Source: Celoporthe dispersa (Eukaryota > Ascomycota > Sordariomycetes > Diaporthales > Cryphonectriaceae). Taken from it: a stretch of 64,000 nucleotides of DNA. Both the position numbers and the translations under genes were made by a program. Location: NCBI GenBank assembly GCA_016584495.1, contig WAID01000003.1, forward strand, positions 4,650,001 to 4,714,000, read 5' to 3'. Below are positions 23,301 to 34,342 of the stretch, piece by piece. Within the stretch, counting starts at the first letter, position 1, and every line of letters starts with the position of its first letter. The notes under the pieces are model-generated. The model was given only the letters and a program-made list of their open reading frames with translations, ran no database searches and was not told the origin of the DNA.

Positions 23301-26300
23301 AAGATTGAACTCCCAGGGAGACCCATGAGAACCGAATGACTTGTGAACCGATGTCTCGTAGTCCAGGCTAGACACAAATCTGATCATCTTCTGGATTGTC
23401 TCAGTTGGAACGTTCGTGCACCGCTTGCCAGCAATCAGCATCAGATCTTGCTCCGTGAAAACATCGGCATAGACGACGATGAACCTGTTGACGAAGGAAC
23501 TTGGCAGACCCTTACGACCACCGCCCTGGGAGTGCGGGTTTTGCGCTGCAAATAGCTTGAAGTCCGGATGACACTTGAAGACCTGATCCAGTTCGGAAAT
23601 GTAAACCTCTCCACGGTGATCAAGGCAGGCGTTGAGGCCCTCAAGGACTGATTGCGAGGCGAGGTTCATCTCGTCTAACAGTACCCACTCGCCTTTCTGC
23701 ATGGCTTGCAGGAAAGGTGCGTCTCTCCATGCGAAATTTCCTGCTTCTGCGCCTTCAACCGGCACGTCAGTCCCGAAAAGGTCCATGAGATCAGTCTGAT
23801 CAGACAGATTGATCCTGGTCAGACGTCGACCGCAGGCCTTTGCTAGAGCACTGACGAGCGTTGTCTTGCCCACACCGGGGCTTCCCTCGAGCAGAATCGG
23901 CTTGTGCAAACCGAGGGCCCGGATAACTCGCATCATATTGACCTTGGTAGTTGGCGCATCAAACGCAAAGTCTGCATCATCTTGCCCACCGGATAATCGA
24001 GTGACAGAAAAGTCTCCGATCCGGACAAAATCATTGCCAATCGTGAGTTGAGGCTCACTCCTGTAGGCAGTCGTCAAATCGATTTCATAGCCAATGAGCT
24101 CATTCAGCTTGTTCAGACACATCTGCCTCTGCTCATCCATAGTCTTTGGGTCCAAGGCAAGCAGAGCTGAGGGATTGGCTCCGAGCGTATCAACGAAAAC
24201 TGTAGCAGCACCGTGCAGCAACGCCAAAGCAGGCTGCAGGTGTTCAGTGTGGTTGACAAAATTGACCCAGACAAGAATGTCGCGGATGGAGAATGCAGTG
24301 GCCGTTGAGGAGCGGCATGCCTTGCCGAACCAGTATGAGAAGTCGACAATGATGTGTGCAAAGGGCTTGAACTGGGGCTTCAGCTTGGCTGCGACAATGT
24401 CCAAGATGTCCTGCCTGTTGGAAAGGGGAGGCACCCAAATCTCCGTAAATCTGTTGCGCAACGCAGGCGACAGCTCTTTCTTTCCAAAGTCACCACCGGG
24501 ATTCATGGTGGCGAAGAACTGGAACCCATCAGCGGCCTGAACGTGCGAGTCGTCGGTGCCTTTCTCAGCCAGAAGCAGTGTCCGCCCTGGTTCAAGCACG
24601 GAATTGAGTCTCTCGAGGACCGAATCGTCTGCAAGAGAAATTTCGTCGAGGAGAAAGAAATGGGCATTCTTCATCGCCTGGACGAGGCTACCATCAGACC
24701 ACTCAAACAGAGCCTTGCACCTGACCTCGCTGGCGTGGATAGACTGTCTGAGAGTTTCTGGGATTCGCCTCAAGTCGTCCGAAGAGAGACTGTGATAACG
24801 TGCCACTAACTCATCAGTGCTGCCTTCCAAGGGTTGGTCAACTTGTTGAAGGGCCTCTCCAAGGCTGTGCTTGAGTGCTTGAATAATCGCTCCGCGATTC
24901 CGCACTGGTCTTTGCGACCCGATGAGGTCACCAGTCTCCATATTCTGGTGTGCGTTGACAATGTGCAATTGCTTGCCAAGGGCCTCGGCAAGCAGCTGGC
25001 AGATCGTCGTTTTGCCACAACCAGTCTCACCAACAAGTAACACAGGCTCAGCGTTCTGCAGGGCCTCTAGTACGAGAACGTACAACCGCTTCATAGCATT
25101 TGTCCATACAACGCCTTGGTAGTTGTTCTTCATCATACTGGATTGTTTCATGGCCCTGGTGAACGTTTCACCAAAGAGCTGACCCGGTTCGATCTTCACC
25201 TTGAAGACAGTCTCGATAACCTCCTTGACCGCGACTCGCTCTTCATCATTCCTCACGCGCTCGGCAAGAAGCATGAAGCCATTATTTGCGATGTCTTCGC
25301 GAGTTTCGGCATCGCGGAGTGCCCATCTAAACAGGTCTCTCAGTGTCGCAAAGCTATCTTTCTGCTCGAAGACCCTGCTGGTCTGTCTCAGGCGTGACAG
25401 CTCCTTGTACACAGATACGATTCTTTTGCAGTCAGACGGCGCCGTGTTGATACTTCGCTTTTGCAGGATGTATTCCAACTCGTCTTCTGGAATGTCGTCG
25501 TAGTGCAGCTCCAGGAAACGGTTTCTGAACGCTCTCGAGAGGACCTTGCGCCCTCCGTACAGACCTGGAGGGTTTTGGGTTGCGAAAAGCATGAAATTCT
25601 CGTGCGGTCGCACAATCTCTTGAGTCTCTGGGATGAGAAGTTCTCGGTTGTCATCCAAGAGACGGTTGAGCGCCTCAAGAATATCGGTCGGTGCCAGGTT
25701 GAGCTCGTCGAGGACAATCCAGTGACCCTGATGCATCGCTTGGACGAGTAGGCCCTCTTGGAACTTCAGCTTGCCATCAGAACCAGAGATGTATGTGCCC
25801 AAATATTCTTGTAGATCTGTGTGCTCGTGGTTGTTGATACGCACAAACTTATTGCCGCTGTACTCGGCAAGATACTCGATCATGCTTGTCTTTCCGGCTG
25901 AGGTTGGTCCCTGGATGAGGATGGGAAATCGCCTTGTTGATGTAGCCCGGACCAGATTCAGCAAGTTGCGCTCCACGTAAGGCGTTCTGATATAGTCGGT
26001 GCGTTCTTTCGGAGGTTGTGCCCCCTTTAGTAACCAGTAGACTCGATTGTCATCCTTGTCTGTGAACTTGACATACTCACGGCCGTCATTTGGATATTTG
26101 GGCGGTTTTGAGAGAAGACGACTGGGGTCCTTGCCGAACAAATGCTCTGTAATTAGTGGCATCACCAACTTCTCTGAGATTCGACTCAAAAGCGTCAAGA
26201 AGCCCATGCAGAATCCTTCGTAAAGCGACCTCTCAAGTCCGTAAAATGGTGCAACGTCATTGACGTAGGTGAGCACCCGTGTCAAGGTACGTAGACTGAA

Positions 26301-29184
26301 GTGAGGCACCTCATTCGCGCCATCGACGAGTGCCTTTGCCTCAGCAAGCTCCTTGATGCGCAGGTATAGGTGGGCGACTTTGTCAGCCGCCTGGTCGACG
26401 CGAGAATTTTGTCCACTCAAGTACGATTTGATGATGACGACGAGATCCTTAAGATCCCTGTCCGGGCTTGCCACATAAAGCTCCGTGAACCTTGACCGCA
26501 AGCCGAGTGGTAGATCTCTCTTGCCAACGTCTGTTGCTGGGTTCATCGCTCCAAAGATTCTGAAGTTTGGGTGGGCTTGTATTCTCTCGATCTCGCCTGT
26601 TTCCGACAGCAGGATCGAGGGAACAGCATCTGGTCCTGACTGGAGTAAGTCTGCGATGCTCTCCAATGTGTCTGGAGATGCCAAATTGATCTCATCCAAA
26701 AGTACCCAGTCACCATTTCTAACAGCCTTGACGATGTTGCCCTCAACGAAGGCGAAGGCGAAACCTCCAGAGCCCCCTGACAATTGAATCTCGAATTGCT
26801 CTAGGTCCTTCGAGAACTTCTCCCACCGGGGTCTAAGCTCCAGTAGAGACTGCAATGACGATTCCATCTTTCGCCTCTTCGCTGGCTGGCCATTCTCTCT
26901 TGCCTGCTCGCGATTCTGCTCTTCGATGATTTTTCTTTTTGAGGATATCGTCAAAGATCTGTGGAGCTTGTTTCCAGAGCTTTGCAACATTCGTCCATCT
27001 GCCCTTCGCAATGTTCTTGCCGATACTGTCGAGGTATTTCTGATTCTTCTGCTGCGATATGCCGGTCGACGCAAACAAATCTTCAAAGTCCTCCTTTAGA
27101 GGTACGGCAAGATTGCGCACACTGATAGGCTTGAAGCCTCCCAAGAGATCTCCGACCTCGCTCTGCTGAGACAAATTCACAGCGATCAATTTGTGGCCCA
27201 GGCTCTCTGAAAGCTGCTGGACCACAGTGGTCTTTCCGATACCAGTCTCTCCAACAAGCAAGACCGGCTCCTTGAGGTCGACGGCCACAGCGATTTGTTC
27301 CAACAATCGTCTCGCATGTGTCGTCGGTGCAAACGGTCGCCTCGATTTCGCCACGCGGTTCAGCCGTTTCGTTTTGTGCAACCTCGACCGCCCGACCGTC
27401 AGATACGTCTCGCTGTCCTCTAGTTTGGGGATGTGCATGGTAAGGTGATGCTCTACGCGCTGGCTTGACCTTCCCATCATCTCCCCAATGTGAAGGATGA
27501 GCTTGTCTCGCACCCGGGAATCCTTGATGCCGCTTGCGAAACAGTCGACGGCTTCCATAAACATCCCGTCGTATGTCGTCTCGGTCATGGGCTCGCTTCC
27601 CGTCTGTGCTCCTGTCGCCGCAATGATCCTCTCCAGGCGCCGGCACCACTTGAAGAGATCTCTTGAGCTGATTGGGCGTTCTGATGCCGACGACGTGCCA
27701 GACACCAGCGCTGGGCCACTCAGGAGAAGGCAGACTCGCTCGAAGACCTTGAGGACTGGTTCCGAAACAAATCTGTGCAACAGAGGATACTTCTCACGAA
27801 TTACTGCTTGAAGTTCATCCTGGAGCATGCTTTCCACCGGCAGCAACTGCCAGAACCGTAGCCCAAGCAGGGTAGGAATGTTCTCCTGCCCATTCATGCC
27901 TCGTGATGTCCTCACAGTTGCAAAGATCCGGAAACTGCTTGGTGCTTGTATCCTCTCGCCGCGGTTCGGTATCAGCAGCTCCCTTCGTTCGATAAGGGGT
28001 AGAAGAGTGCTCATGACCTCGGAAGGTGCACGGTCGAGATCCTCTATCAGCACCCACCGCCCCTCTCTGACGGCTGTCGTTAAGATACCTGGCCGCCACT
28101 CGAAAGAGCCTGGCTTCGTGCCAGTGGTGTAGAGACCGATGAGCATCTTGGCGTCGGTCTGCTCGTTCAGATGAAGAGTGACAAGGCTGGAGTCCATGCG
28201 AAGCTCTCGGGCCAGCTCGAGAACCAATGCTGTCTTACCAGCACCAGACAGTCCGTGGAGAAGAACGGGACCTGGCTGCTGCAGAAGTTTTGCAAGATGC
28301 TCCAGGTTGCGGAGAGTCGTCGGGGTGGCAACGAGGGACGTGGGAGTATCCGGCGCACCATGGGGACGAGGCAGGACTGTGTTTCCATAACTGACCACGA
28401 GGGTGGTGAGATTCTGTGGCGGTATTTGAACGGAAGGTGTAGCGAGCGTTTGCTCCCTGGTTGCAATTATTTGCTGATGTATCTCCTCCACACGAGTGTG
28501 CTCAAACAGCGACAAAAAGGCATAGTCTATGAGCTTTCCGTCGAAGTCTCCGGTGAGGGGCTCATTCCCTGGAATGTGGTGCTGCACCAGAGACTCCAGC
28601 TTGAAGTCTGACGCACTCAAGAGGAGACAGAAGATTCGTATTGCTAAATATCTGACGGGACCGGATCGGTGAGAAAAGAGCTCTTGCACCCGAGAAGGCG
28701 ATACCAAAGTTGAGTATGTCTTCCTATCGAAATTGAGAAGCCTCCATACTGCCAGAAGTCTCTGGACGAGAGCATCGCCACTTAAAGTCTGTGAGGCACC
28801 TAGAAGGTTGGTGCGCGGAGTGAGGTGCGCGTCCGAAGATGGTCGTGGCTTAACGGCCAGGGTTTTGAGATGAACATCAAGAAAAGTCGAGAGCTGCGGT
28901 GCAAACGGAAGAACTCTAGCAAATGCCGCCAAAATTCTGTCGTTGCAGCTATCATGTTGTGTGTTGAGGATCCAACGAGCGCAAATGTCCGTGAAGACTG
29001 GCTCAAAATGGGCGTAGATGCGGCCTGTAAATTGAGGTATGAGTGCCGCCTGTGATATGGCATCCAGAAAGTTCGTCGGGTTCTGATCGCGAATGATATG
29101 AAGCAACTCGGGCGGTAGGCATGCCGCCGTAGTCGCGTCGCCCAGGAAAGACGCCCTCTGCGAGCTCACATCGAAACTCGCCAT
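14328..29184 (-). CDS. MDN1: Midasin, giant AAA+ ATPase for 60S ribosome assembly
   Basis: Dynein-like hexameric-ring ATPase that strips assembly factors (Rsa4, Ytm1) from pre-60S particles in the nucleolus and nucleoplasm. A single uninterrupted exon of 14.86 kb encodes about 4,951 aa. The start at 29184 (MASFDVSSQRASF) is the first ATG after a non-conserved stretch. Six Walker A loops are visible: GLSGAGKT (about residue 314), GETGIGKT (650), GPTSAGKT (1095), GETGCGKT (1390), GSPGVGKT (1770) and GPSGSGKS (2080). A long alpha-helical linker follows, then an Asp/Glu-rich region (roughly 4095-4640) and the C-terminal MIDAS domain with VDDSRSMGE (about 4740). Three single-base shifts interrupt the frame: one extra base at 26930-26940, one missing at 20583-20593 and one extra at 16227-16247. 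With all three corrected the length is exactly 4,952 codons including the stop, so the gene is probably intact in the organism. Confidence 0.96.
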
Positions 29185-29508
29185 GGCCGGCGAGATATCG
29201 TGAAATTTGCTCCGGATTTGGTTGATGTTTCTTGGGGAGTTCGCAGTTCTGATCAACGACTTTTTTTCTGCCGTCCTAAAGTCGTAGCGGCAGGGATCTA
29301 AGCTGTCATCCCTGTCCCTGCAGACTCTAAAACGGAAAGCGGATTTACCAGGCAACCGGGGCGGCAGAGCATTGGCCAGGGACGACCTCGAGCTTAGAAA
29401 AGTTCTGGAGCCCGTCAACGACCGCGTGAGAGACCAGCTCTGGTACGGCCCTCACGCGACACATACTCCTTCAATACCCTTCGAGAACGTCCGAAGATAT
29501 CTACGACC
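29185..29508. other. Divergent promoter, midasin / mitochondrial L7/L12
   Basis: A compact 324-bp region between the two start codons, shared by a nuclear ribosome-assembly gene and a mitochondrial ribosomal protein gene. I see no clear TATA box or known motif. The short spacing suggests a bidirectional promoter. Confidence 0.5.
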
Positions 29509-30122
29509 ATGTCGCTCTCCTCCAGATATGCGGCACAATGCTGCGCCCGCCAGATCCGCTCCGCGACATCCCTCCGAACCACGGGCGCGCTCGCCCAGCA
29601 GAGGATAGCAAGGCGATACCAGTCGACTGAGGCTGCGGCCGCACCTACAAACCCCAAAATTGCCGGCATTGTGGATCAGATCAGCCAATTGACACTGCTG
29701 GAGACTGCGGACCTGGTGTCAAGCCTTAAGGTAGGAGAAATACGTGCATCCTGAGGTGTAGACGAAGAGCTAACTGGGCATCTCGACAGTCCCGACTGAA
29801 CATCCCAGACATGCCCATCGGCGGTTTTGCTGCCGCTGCGGCCCCGGCGGCAGCACCAGCGGCAGCGGCAGAGGCTGAGGAGGATGCACCTGCTGCGGCG
29901 CAGGAGAAGACATTGTTCAGCGTGAAGCTGATGTCGTTCGAGACGAGCGCGAAGCCGAAAGTCATCAAGGAGATCAAGAGCTTGTTGGGTCTGAGTCTGG
30001 TGGACTCGAAGAAGTTTGTGGAGAGCGCGCCCAAGATGATGAAGGATTCAGTGCCAAAAGACGAGGCTGAGAAGATCGTGGCAACCCTGAAGGAGCTTGG
30101 TGCTGTTGTCCAGATGGAGTAG
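29509..30122 (+). CDS. MRPL12: Mitochondrial large-subunit ribosomal protein L7/L12 (bL12m)
   Basis: Stalk protein of the mitochondrial 54S subunit that recruits translation factors. Exons 29509-29730 and 29790-30122 join in phase to 184 aa. The first 45 residues or so are Arg/Ala/Ser-rich with RRYQSTEA at the likely cleavage region. The N-terminal dimerisation part reads ISQLTLLETADLVSSLK; an Ala/Pro hinge (GGFAAAAAPAAAPAAAAEAE) leads to the C-terminal domain with FSVKLMSF, KVIKEIKSLLGLSLVDSKKF and VATLKELGAVVQ. Family order and length are standard. Frame intact. Confidence 0.95.
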
Positions 30123-30622
30123 ACGTGGTGCAGAAGGGGTTGGTGAAGGACTGGACAGATATCATCATGGGTCCCGGGGCCACATGGACCGCACCCTAGG
30201 CATTTGCATGTACAAAGGCACGTGTAATAGTATACAGAAGTAGACGGACGACAATGCCACCCACCAGCTTCCAGACAACCTCGCAGAGGATCTCTTGACA
30301 TCATATTCACGAGGCTGCAGATCATGAGCTATATCGATATCGGCCCTGATTCCCTGTGAGGGTCGTCGATTGGTCGGGGTGCTTTCTAAATACTTGGAAC
30401 CCGCCCCTAATAATTCGATGGTCGAGTTGCTCTAGACACATCCCAGTAAGTGAGGAGCTCATTGGTGTCAGCGGACTTGCATACTTAAGTACTCACCTCG
30501 ATGATCGGGTTATTTATTGAGCTTCTGTCCTCACGTTCTGCAAGACGGCTCGGCACATGTCCAGCACCGTACTCGTGAAGCACCGGCGGCATTCAGTATA
30601 ATGTTGTCGATGCACGCTGAGG
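30123..30622. other. Convergent intergenic region, L7/L12 / Ctk3
   Basis: About 500 bp with the 3' ends of MRPL12 (+) and CTK3 (-). Nothing else is recognisable. Confidence 0.5.
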
Positions 30623-31565
30623 TCATTGTGCATGATTTCCATTGGGCACGTGTGCGTTCCGTCTCCGCGTCTCCTCTTCCTGGCGGTGCACGCAGCTATC
30701 CACAACGCATCGCTGCCGCTCTTCCTCCTCCTCCTTCGCCAGCAAGAAGTCGTCATCACCAAGGTCACTTGTCTCCTCCCACATCTTCCACATTTCGGCG
30801 TCTGCCGGCTCTTTAGGGACAGCCCATATGCTCTCCCGCAACCTCTTATGCCGCTCACGATCCTCCCTCGATGCGCTGTTCGATCTGTCTCTTGTCGAGG
30901 CGCGGCGGCGGTACCGCGCCGCCCGGCTTGGGTATGGTGCGCGACGCTGGCATGTCGCCTAGCCCGGGATTCGTGCTGTTAACAGGCGAGGACATGACGG
31001 CATCCATGCTGGCTGTCTCGCGCTCCTTCAGCACCTCGTTGATTTCGTCGACGGTCTGGGCCGCGAGAAAACTCTTGGACTGGAGGCCTTGGAGAACCTG
31101 TTCGGTTGTTAGAGAGAAGTCTGCTGTGATGAAAGGAGGGAGAGCATGGTGTTTGGTGGGACAGACCCTCCTGACAACCTTAACATTCGCAGCACCAGAG
31201 CCATCGTCCGGAGCGACAGCGTCGACCACCCGGATTATATCGCGCTGTAACATGCGCACGTAGTCGACGTGTCCGTCCTTCTGTGCCATCTCGAGGAAGT
31301 GCTCTATGAAATACATGATATTGGCACGAGTATTCATGTTATTCTGTGAGGAAAATTAGCCCGATGATGTTCTCTACGCATCAAAGACAAGTGACTGAAA
31401 AAGACATACCCTCTCGAGTTGTTCCAATATGCATGAATGCAAGTCCTCGTCCATGTCTTTGTATTTCAGTGCGTACTGCGCTGCCTTTTGCGCAGATGTC
31501 ACGGACGCATTGAGGTGCTGCAACTGCGACGAAAATCGCATCCGCACCTCGAAAGGGTCGGCCAT
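30623..31565 (-). CDS. CTK3: CTD kinase subunit gamma (Ctk3)
   Basis: Regulatory subunit of CTDK-I, the kinase complex that phosphorylates Ser2 of the RNA polymerase II C-terminal repeat. Exons 31565-31410, 31343-31167 and 31097-30623; about 268 aa. The N-terminal CID-like domain is clear: DPFEVRMRFSSQLQHLNAS, KAAQYALKYKDMDEDLHSCI and ANIMYFIEHFLEMAQKDG. The second half contains TIPKPGGAVPPPRLDKRQIE and a predicted helical Glu/Arg-rich tail with WKMWEETSDLGDDDF. One extra C in the triplet 30865-30867 (plus strand) breaks the frame at QRIE; the next frame resumes as EDRERHKRLRESIWAVPKEP. The intron 2 donor GTCTGT is weak but its acceptor and phase fit. The last 30 residues are less certain. 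Confidence 0.88.
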
Positions 31566-32221
31566 ATTATCATTTAAATGGTCAAAAACGTGCTAAAAAC
31601 CTTGAGAGCGGTGAAAATGCGAGTTTGAAATCCAGTGTGTTGGCGGTTTTTTCTGGTAAGCTGCGTTCACCATTCTGGAGAAGCGAGACAAAAGGCAGGC
31701 AGCATAGCGTGGGAGGGCTTGCAGGTCATCATTGAACGGTAAAGCTGCACCCTGTTGTAGGGCTGCAGTGCTGGGGATCCGGTACTAGCCTTGTTTAGTT
31801 AGGCGGTGTAGAGGTGGCTACTGGCCCCGCGGCAACTGGACATCAGCGCTTTGTAGGATTCCACTATCAGCGACAGCGATTCCTGGCACGCAGCGTTCGG
31901 TGCTCACTTGTCGAAATGCACTGGTCTTGATGCTGAAACCTGAATTTCGCTGACCTATCATGCAGAGGGGCTACTCGCCCGCAGATTTCCAGGTTCATTT
32001 TTTTCATTGGGTAAGGCAGACACCTCGTATTGCTGATCAAAATCCCCGTTTCTCCCGATCTCAAAGTACTATACATTTCCTGTTGAGCCTGAGAACCTGT
32101 CCAGTCGCCGTATATCCAGCGTCCTGCAAATGTGCCTATGGTTTTGGATGCAATCTCTCAAATGCTGACATGGTATCTTACGACTCAACGCCTTCTTGGA
32201 AGTTCGAAGGGTAATGACCCC
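31566..32221. other. Intergenic region, Hat1 3' end / Ctk3 promoter
   Basis: About 655 bp between two minus-strand genes in tandem. It holds the CTK3 promoter and HAT1 3' region. No gene-like signal. Confidence 0.5.
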
Positions 32222-33713
32222 TTAAACTTTCGACTTCTTGCTGCTGGATGGCTCAGCCTCCTCCTCCTCCACCACCTTCCTCTTTTTACCATCGCTCTTG
32301 GATTGCGCATCTTTGCGCTGCTCAAACATGGACAGGAGCAGGGCGTACTCGAGCTCCACGCTGTTCAGTGTCTCGTTAAGCTTCGTGATTCGCTCGTCGG
32401 GGTCGAGCGCACTGAGCTGCTCCTTGTTCTGAGCTGCAATCCTCGACTTGGTGACCAGCTTCCACAACCTGTACTCGTGCTCCTCTGCCTTCGTGGCCGC
32501 TTTCTTGACTTTCCCCTGTACCGCGTCCTCCAGCTTCGTGAGCACAGAGTCTGGGAGCTTGGACATGAGATGCATTTCGACTAGCCGAGAGAACTGCCGC
32601 GAGGCGATCTTGTACTTCGTGCGCACCGTTTCCAAAGCCTTCTTGTCGACAATGTTAGTCGGCACGAAGCCGTTCTTGGAGAGCGTCACGCTTGTGTTGA
32701 TTCGGATATCGTTGAAGTCGGGCTTTTCCCGGAGAAAAGCTAGATCTGCCATATCTCTCAATGTGTCGAATGCCTCGCTTGGATCCTCCACGGTGATCTC
32801 AAAGGTGTTTGGATCATCCAGAAGCGTCTTGAAAATGGGTCTGTACAGTCGCTGACCATTGCCCTTGTGCTGAAAAGGCGGCAAGATGATGAACTGTGAT
32901 ATTCTGGATCGGCACGGAAAGTCTGAGAAGGGCGTTGTCTGTGTCGGAAGCTCAAGGTCGCCGGTAGCTCCGCCGTCAGGCGCCTGGGGCCGGAAGATGA
33001 AGAATCGATAGACGGTTGAGTAGCCAGAAAAGACGTATGTGAACTTGCCAGGCTCGTTTGCCCGCGGCTGCTTGTGATAGAGGAAGAACACCGTCCATCG
33101 ATCTAGAAAGTCCGCCTCGACATCTTCTGTAGATTCCGTCCGTATCGGCGTTCCTGCCTCTATGAAGAGAGACACCAGAATTTGAATCCTCTTGACGAGT
33201 GCCAAAACCAGAGGGTCGGCCAGACTGCCCTTCCAGACTTCATACTGATCCTCCGCGTCGCCTTGGAATGTCTCGACTAGCTCTCCGGGCGGGTGCCACT
33301 CATCGGAACTCTTTTGAACAGCGAGTTCAAAGTCGGCCACCTTCCCAAAGGCAACTACACGATGTTAGAATTGACGAGGCGCAAGAGGGATGATGGGTGC
33401 TTGCCTGGAGGTAGGAAGGGCTCAAAAGGTCTCGAACCTCTGGCGACTCAGCGATCGCAACGGTAGGAGGTACTCTCTTTGTTGAGGTGTGAGAGAGGTG
33501 CGGGCGCATGTCAGATGCATTGAAGCGAAGATTGATCTTCAGTCCCTTGTATCCATAGATTGTCTCCTCATCGTTTTCCACGATGGGGTAGGTCCACGTT
33601 GGTCGAAAACTTGCGATGGTCTTGGGAGGCCCTTGCTCTGCCTTGGTGACCAGGCTGATGTTCAAGATATTGCTCGCCTTTACGGTCCACTCGTCCAGAG
33701 CCTCCTCAGCCAT
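32222..33713 (-). CDS. HAT1: Histone acetyltransferase type B, catalytic subunit Hat1
   Basis: Acetylates newly made histone H4 on Lys5 and Lys12 before chromatin assembly, with Hat2. Two exons, 33713-33405 and 33354-32222; about 480 aa once one base is restored. Exon 1 has the Hat1 N-domain: ASFRPTWTYPIVENDEETIY and YKGLKINLRFNASDM. Exon 2 carries WTVFFLYHKQ, YSTVYRFFIF, SRISQFIILPPFQHKGNGQR (the acetyl-CoA-binding motif region, QHKGNG) and LYRPIFKTLLDDP, then ITVEDPSEAFDTLRD. The C-terminus is Lys-rich (DGKKRKVVEEEE, SSSKKSKV), a likely nuclear signal. The end of exon 1 needs one more T in the run 33424-33427 to read LFEPFLPP and joins to VAFGKVADFE through a 50-nt intron with a GC donor. 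Divergent from the ZIP transporter gene. Confidence 0.95.
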
Positions 33714-34342
33714 GGTGACTGCAGTGGCCCGATAGATGCACTTGAATTCCTTGAGGTCAGAGATCGATCTCTCTGTATGTGCACTAGAGAGTTTTCAAAG
33801 TCGTGATGGTTGGATAGATAAAGTGTAAGAGTCGAGGTTTGAGTGCGAACGCGAAAGTCAGATCGCGGTGCGATGCGACGCGAAGCAGAGCTAAATTAGT
33901 TGCGCCGTGGGGTCGCCTGTACCATAGTAGAGAAAGTCGATGGGCTGCGGCAGGGGTCCGCCGTGATCTGCGTGAGACAAGGGGGGAGCTTGCAGTTACT
34001 ATGCCACAGTATCACAGTAGTTGCTTCTGTTGCACTACACCTGGCCGCCTCGCTAGGCATTCGATCTTTTGGGCAATTATTTTTGCATGACCAGCGACGC
34101 TTGACGCGACCTGAAGTTTTTATACGCTCTATTATAACGACAAAAGACTCCATCCCATTCAACATAGAAAGCGAAGGCGGTACAATTGTTCCAGAAGGAA
34201 GCAGGACACCTTGGTGAAAGTTCCTCGACATCGCTGCCCCGATCAGACACAGCAGTCTTCCAGGCTCGCCCCTCCGTTTCAAGACCTGTTCAATCGTGTC
34301 TCTCGCCCATGCGCTCAATATCTGGATAGCATTGGATTCAAT
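33714..34342. other. Divergent promoter, Hat1 / ZIP transporter
   Basis: About 630 bp. The HAT1-proximal part contains ACGCGAAA (33849-33856) and two further ACGCGA hexamers (33878-33883 and 34104-34109). No gene. Confidence 0.5.
33849..33883. promoter_or_regulatory. MCB/SCB-like motifs upstream of HAT1
   Basis: ACGCGAAA at 33849-33856 and ACGCGA at 33878-33883 lie about 135-170 bp upstream of the HAT1 start codon. They match the core bound by MBF/SBF G1/S factors (ACGCGT, CRCGAAA). HAT1 acts on new histones in S phase, so the placement makes sense, but the link is inference. Confidence 0.35.
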
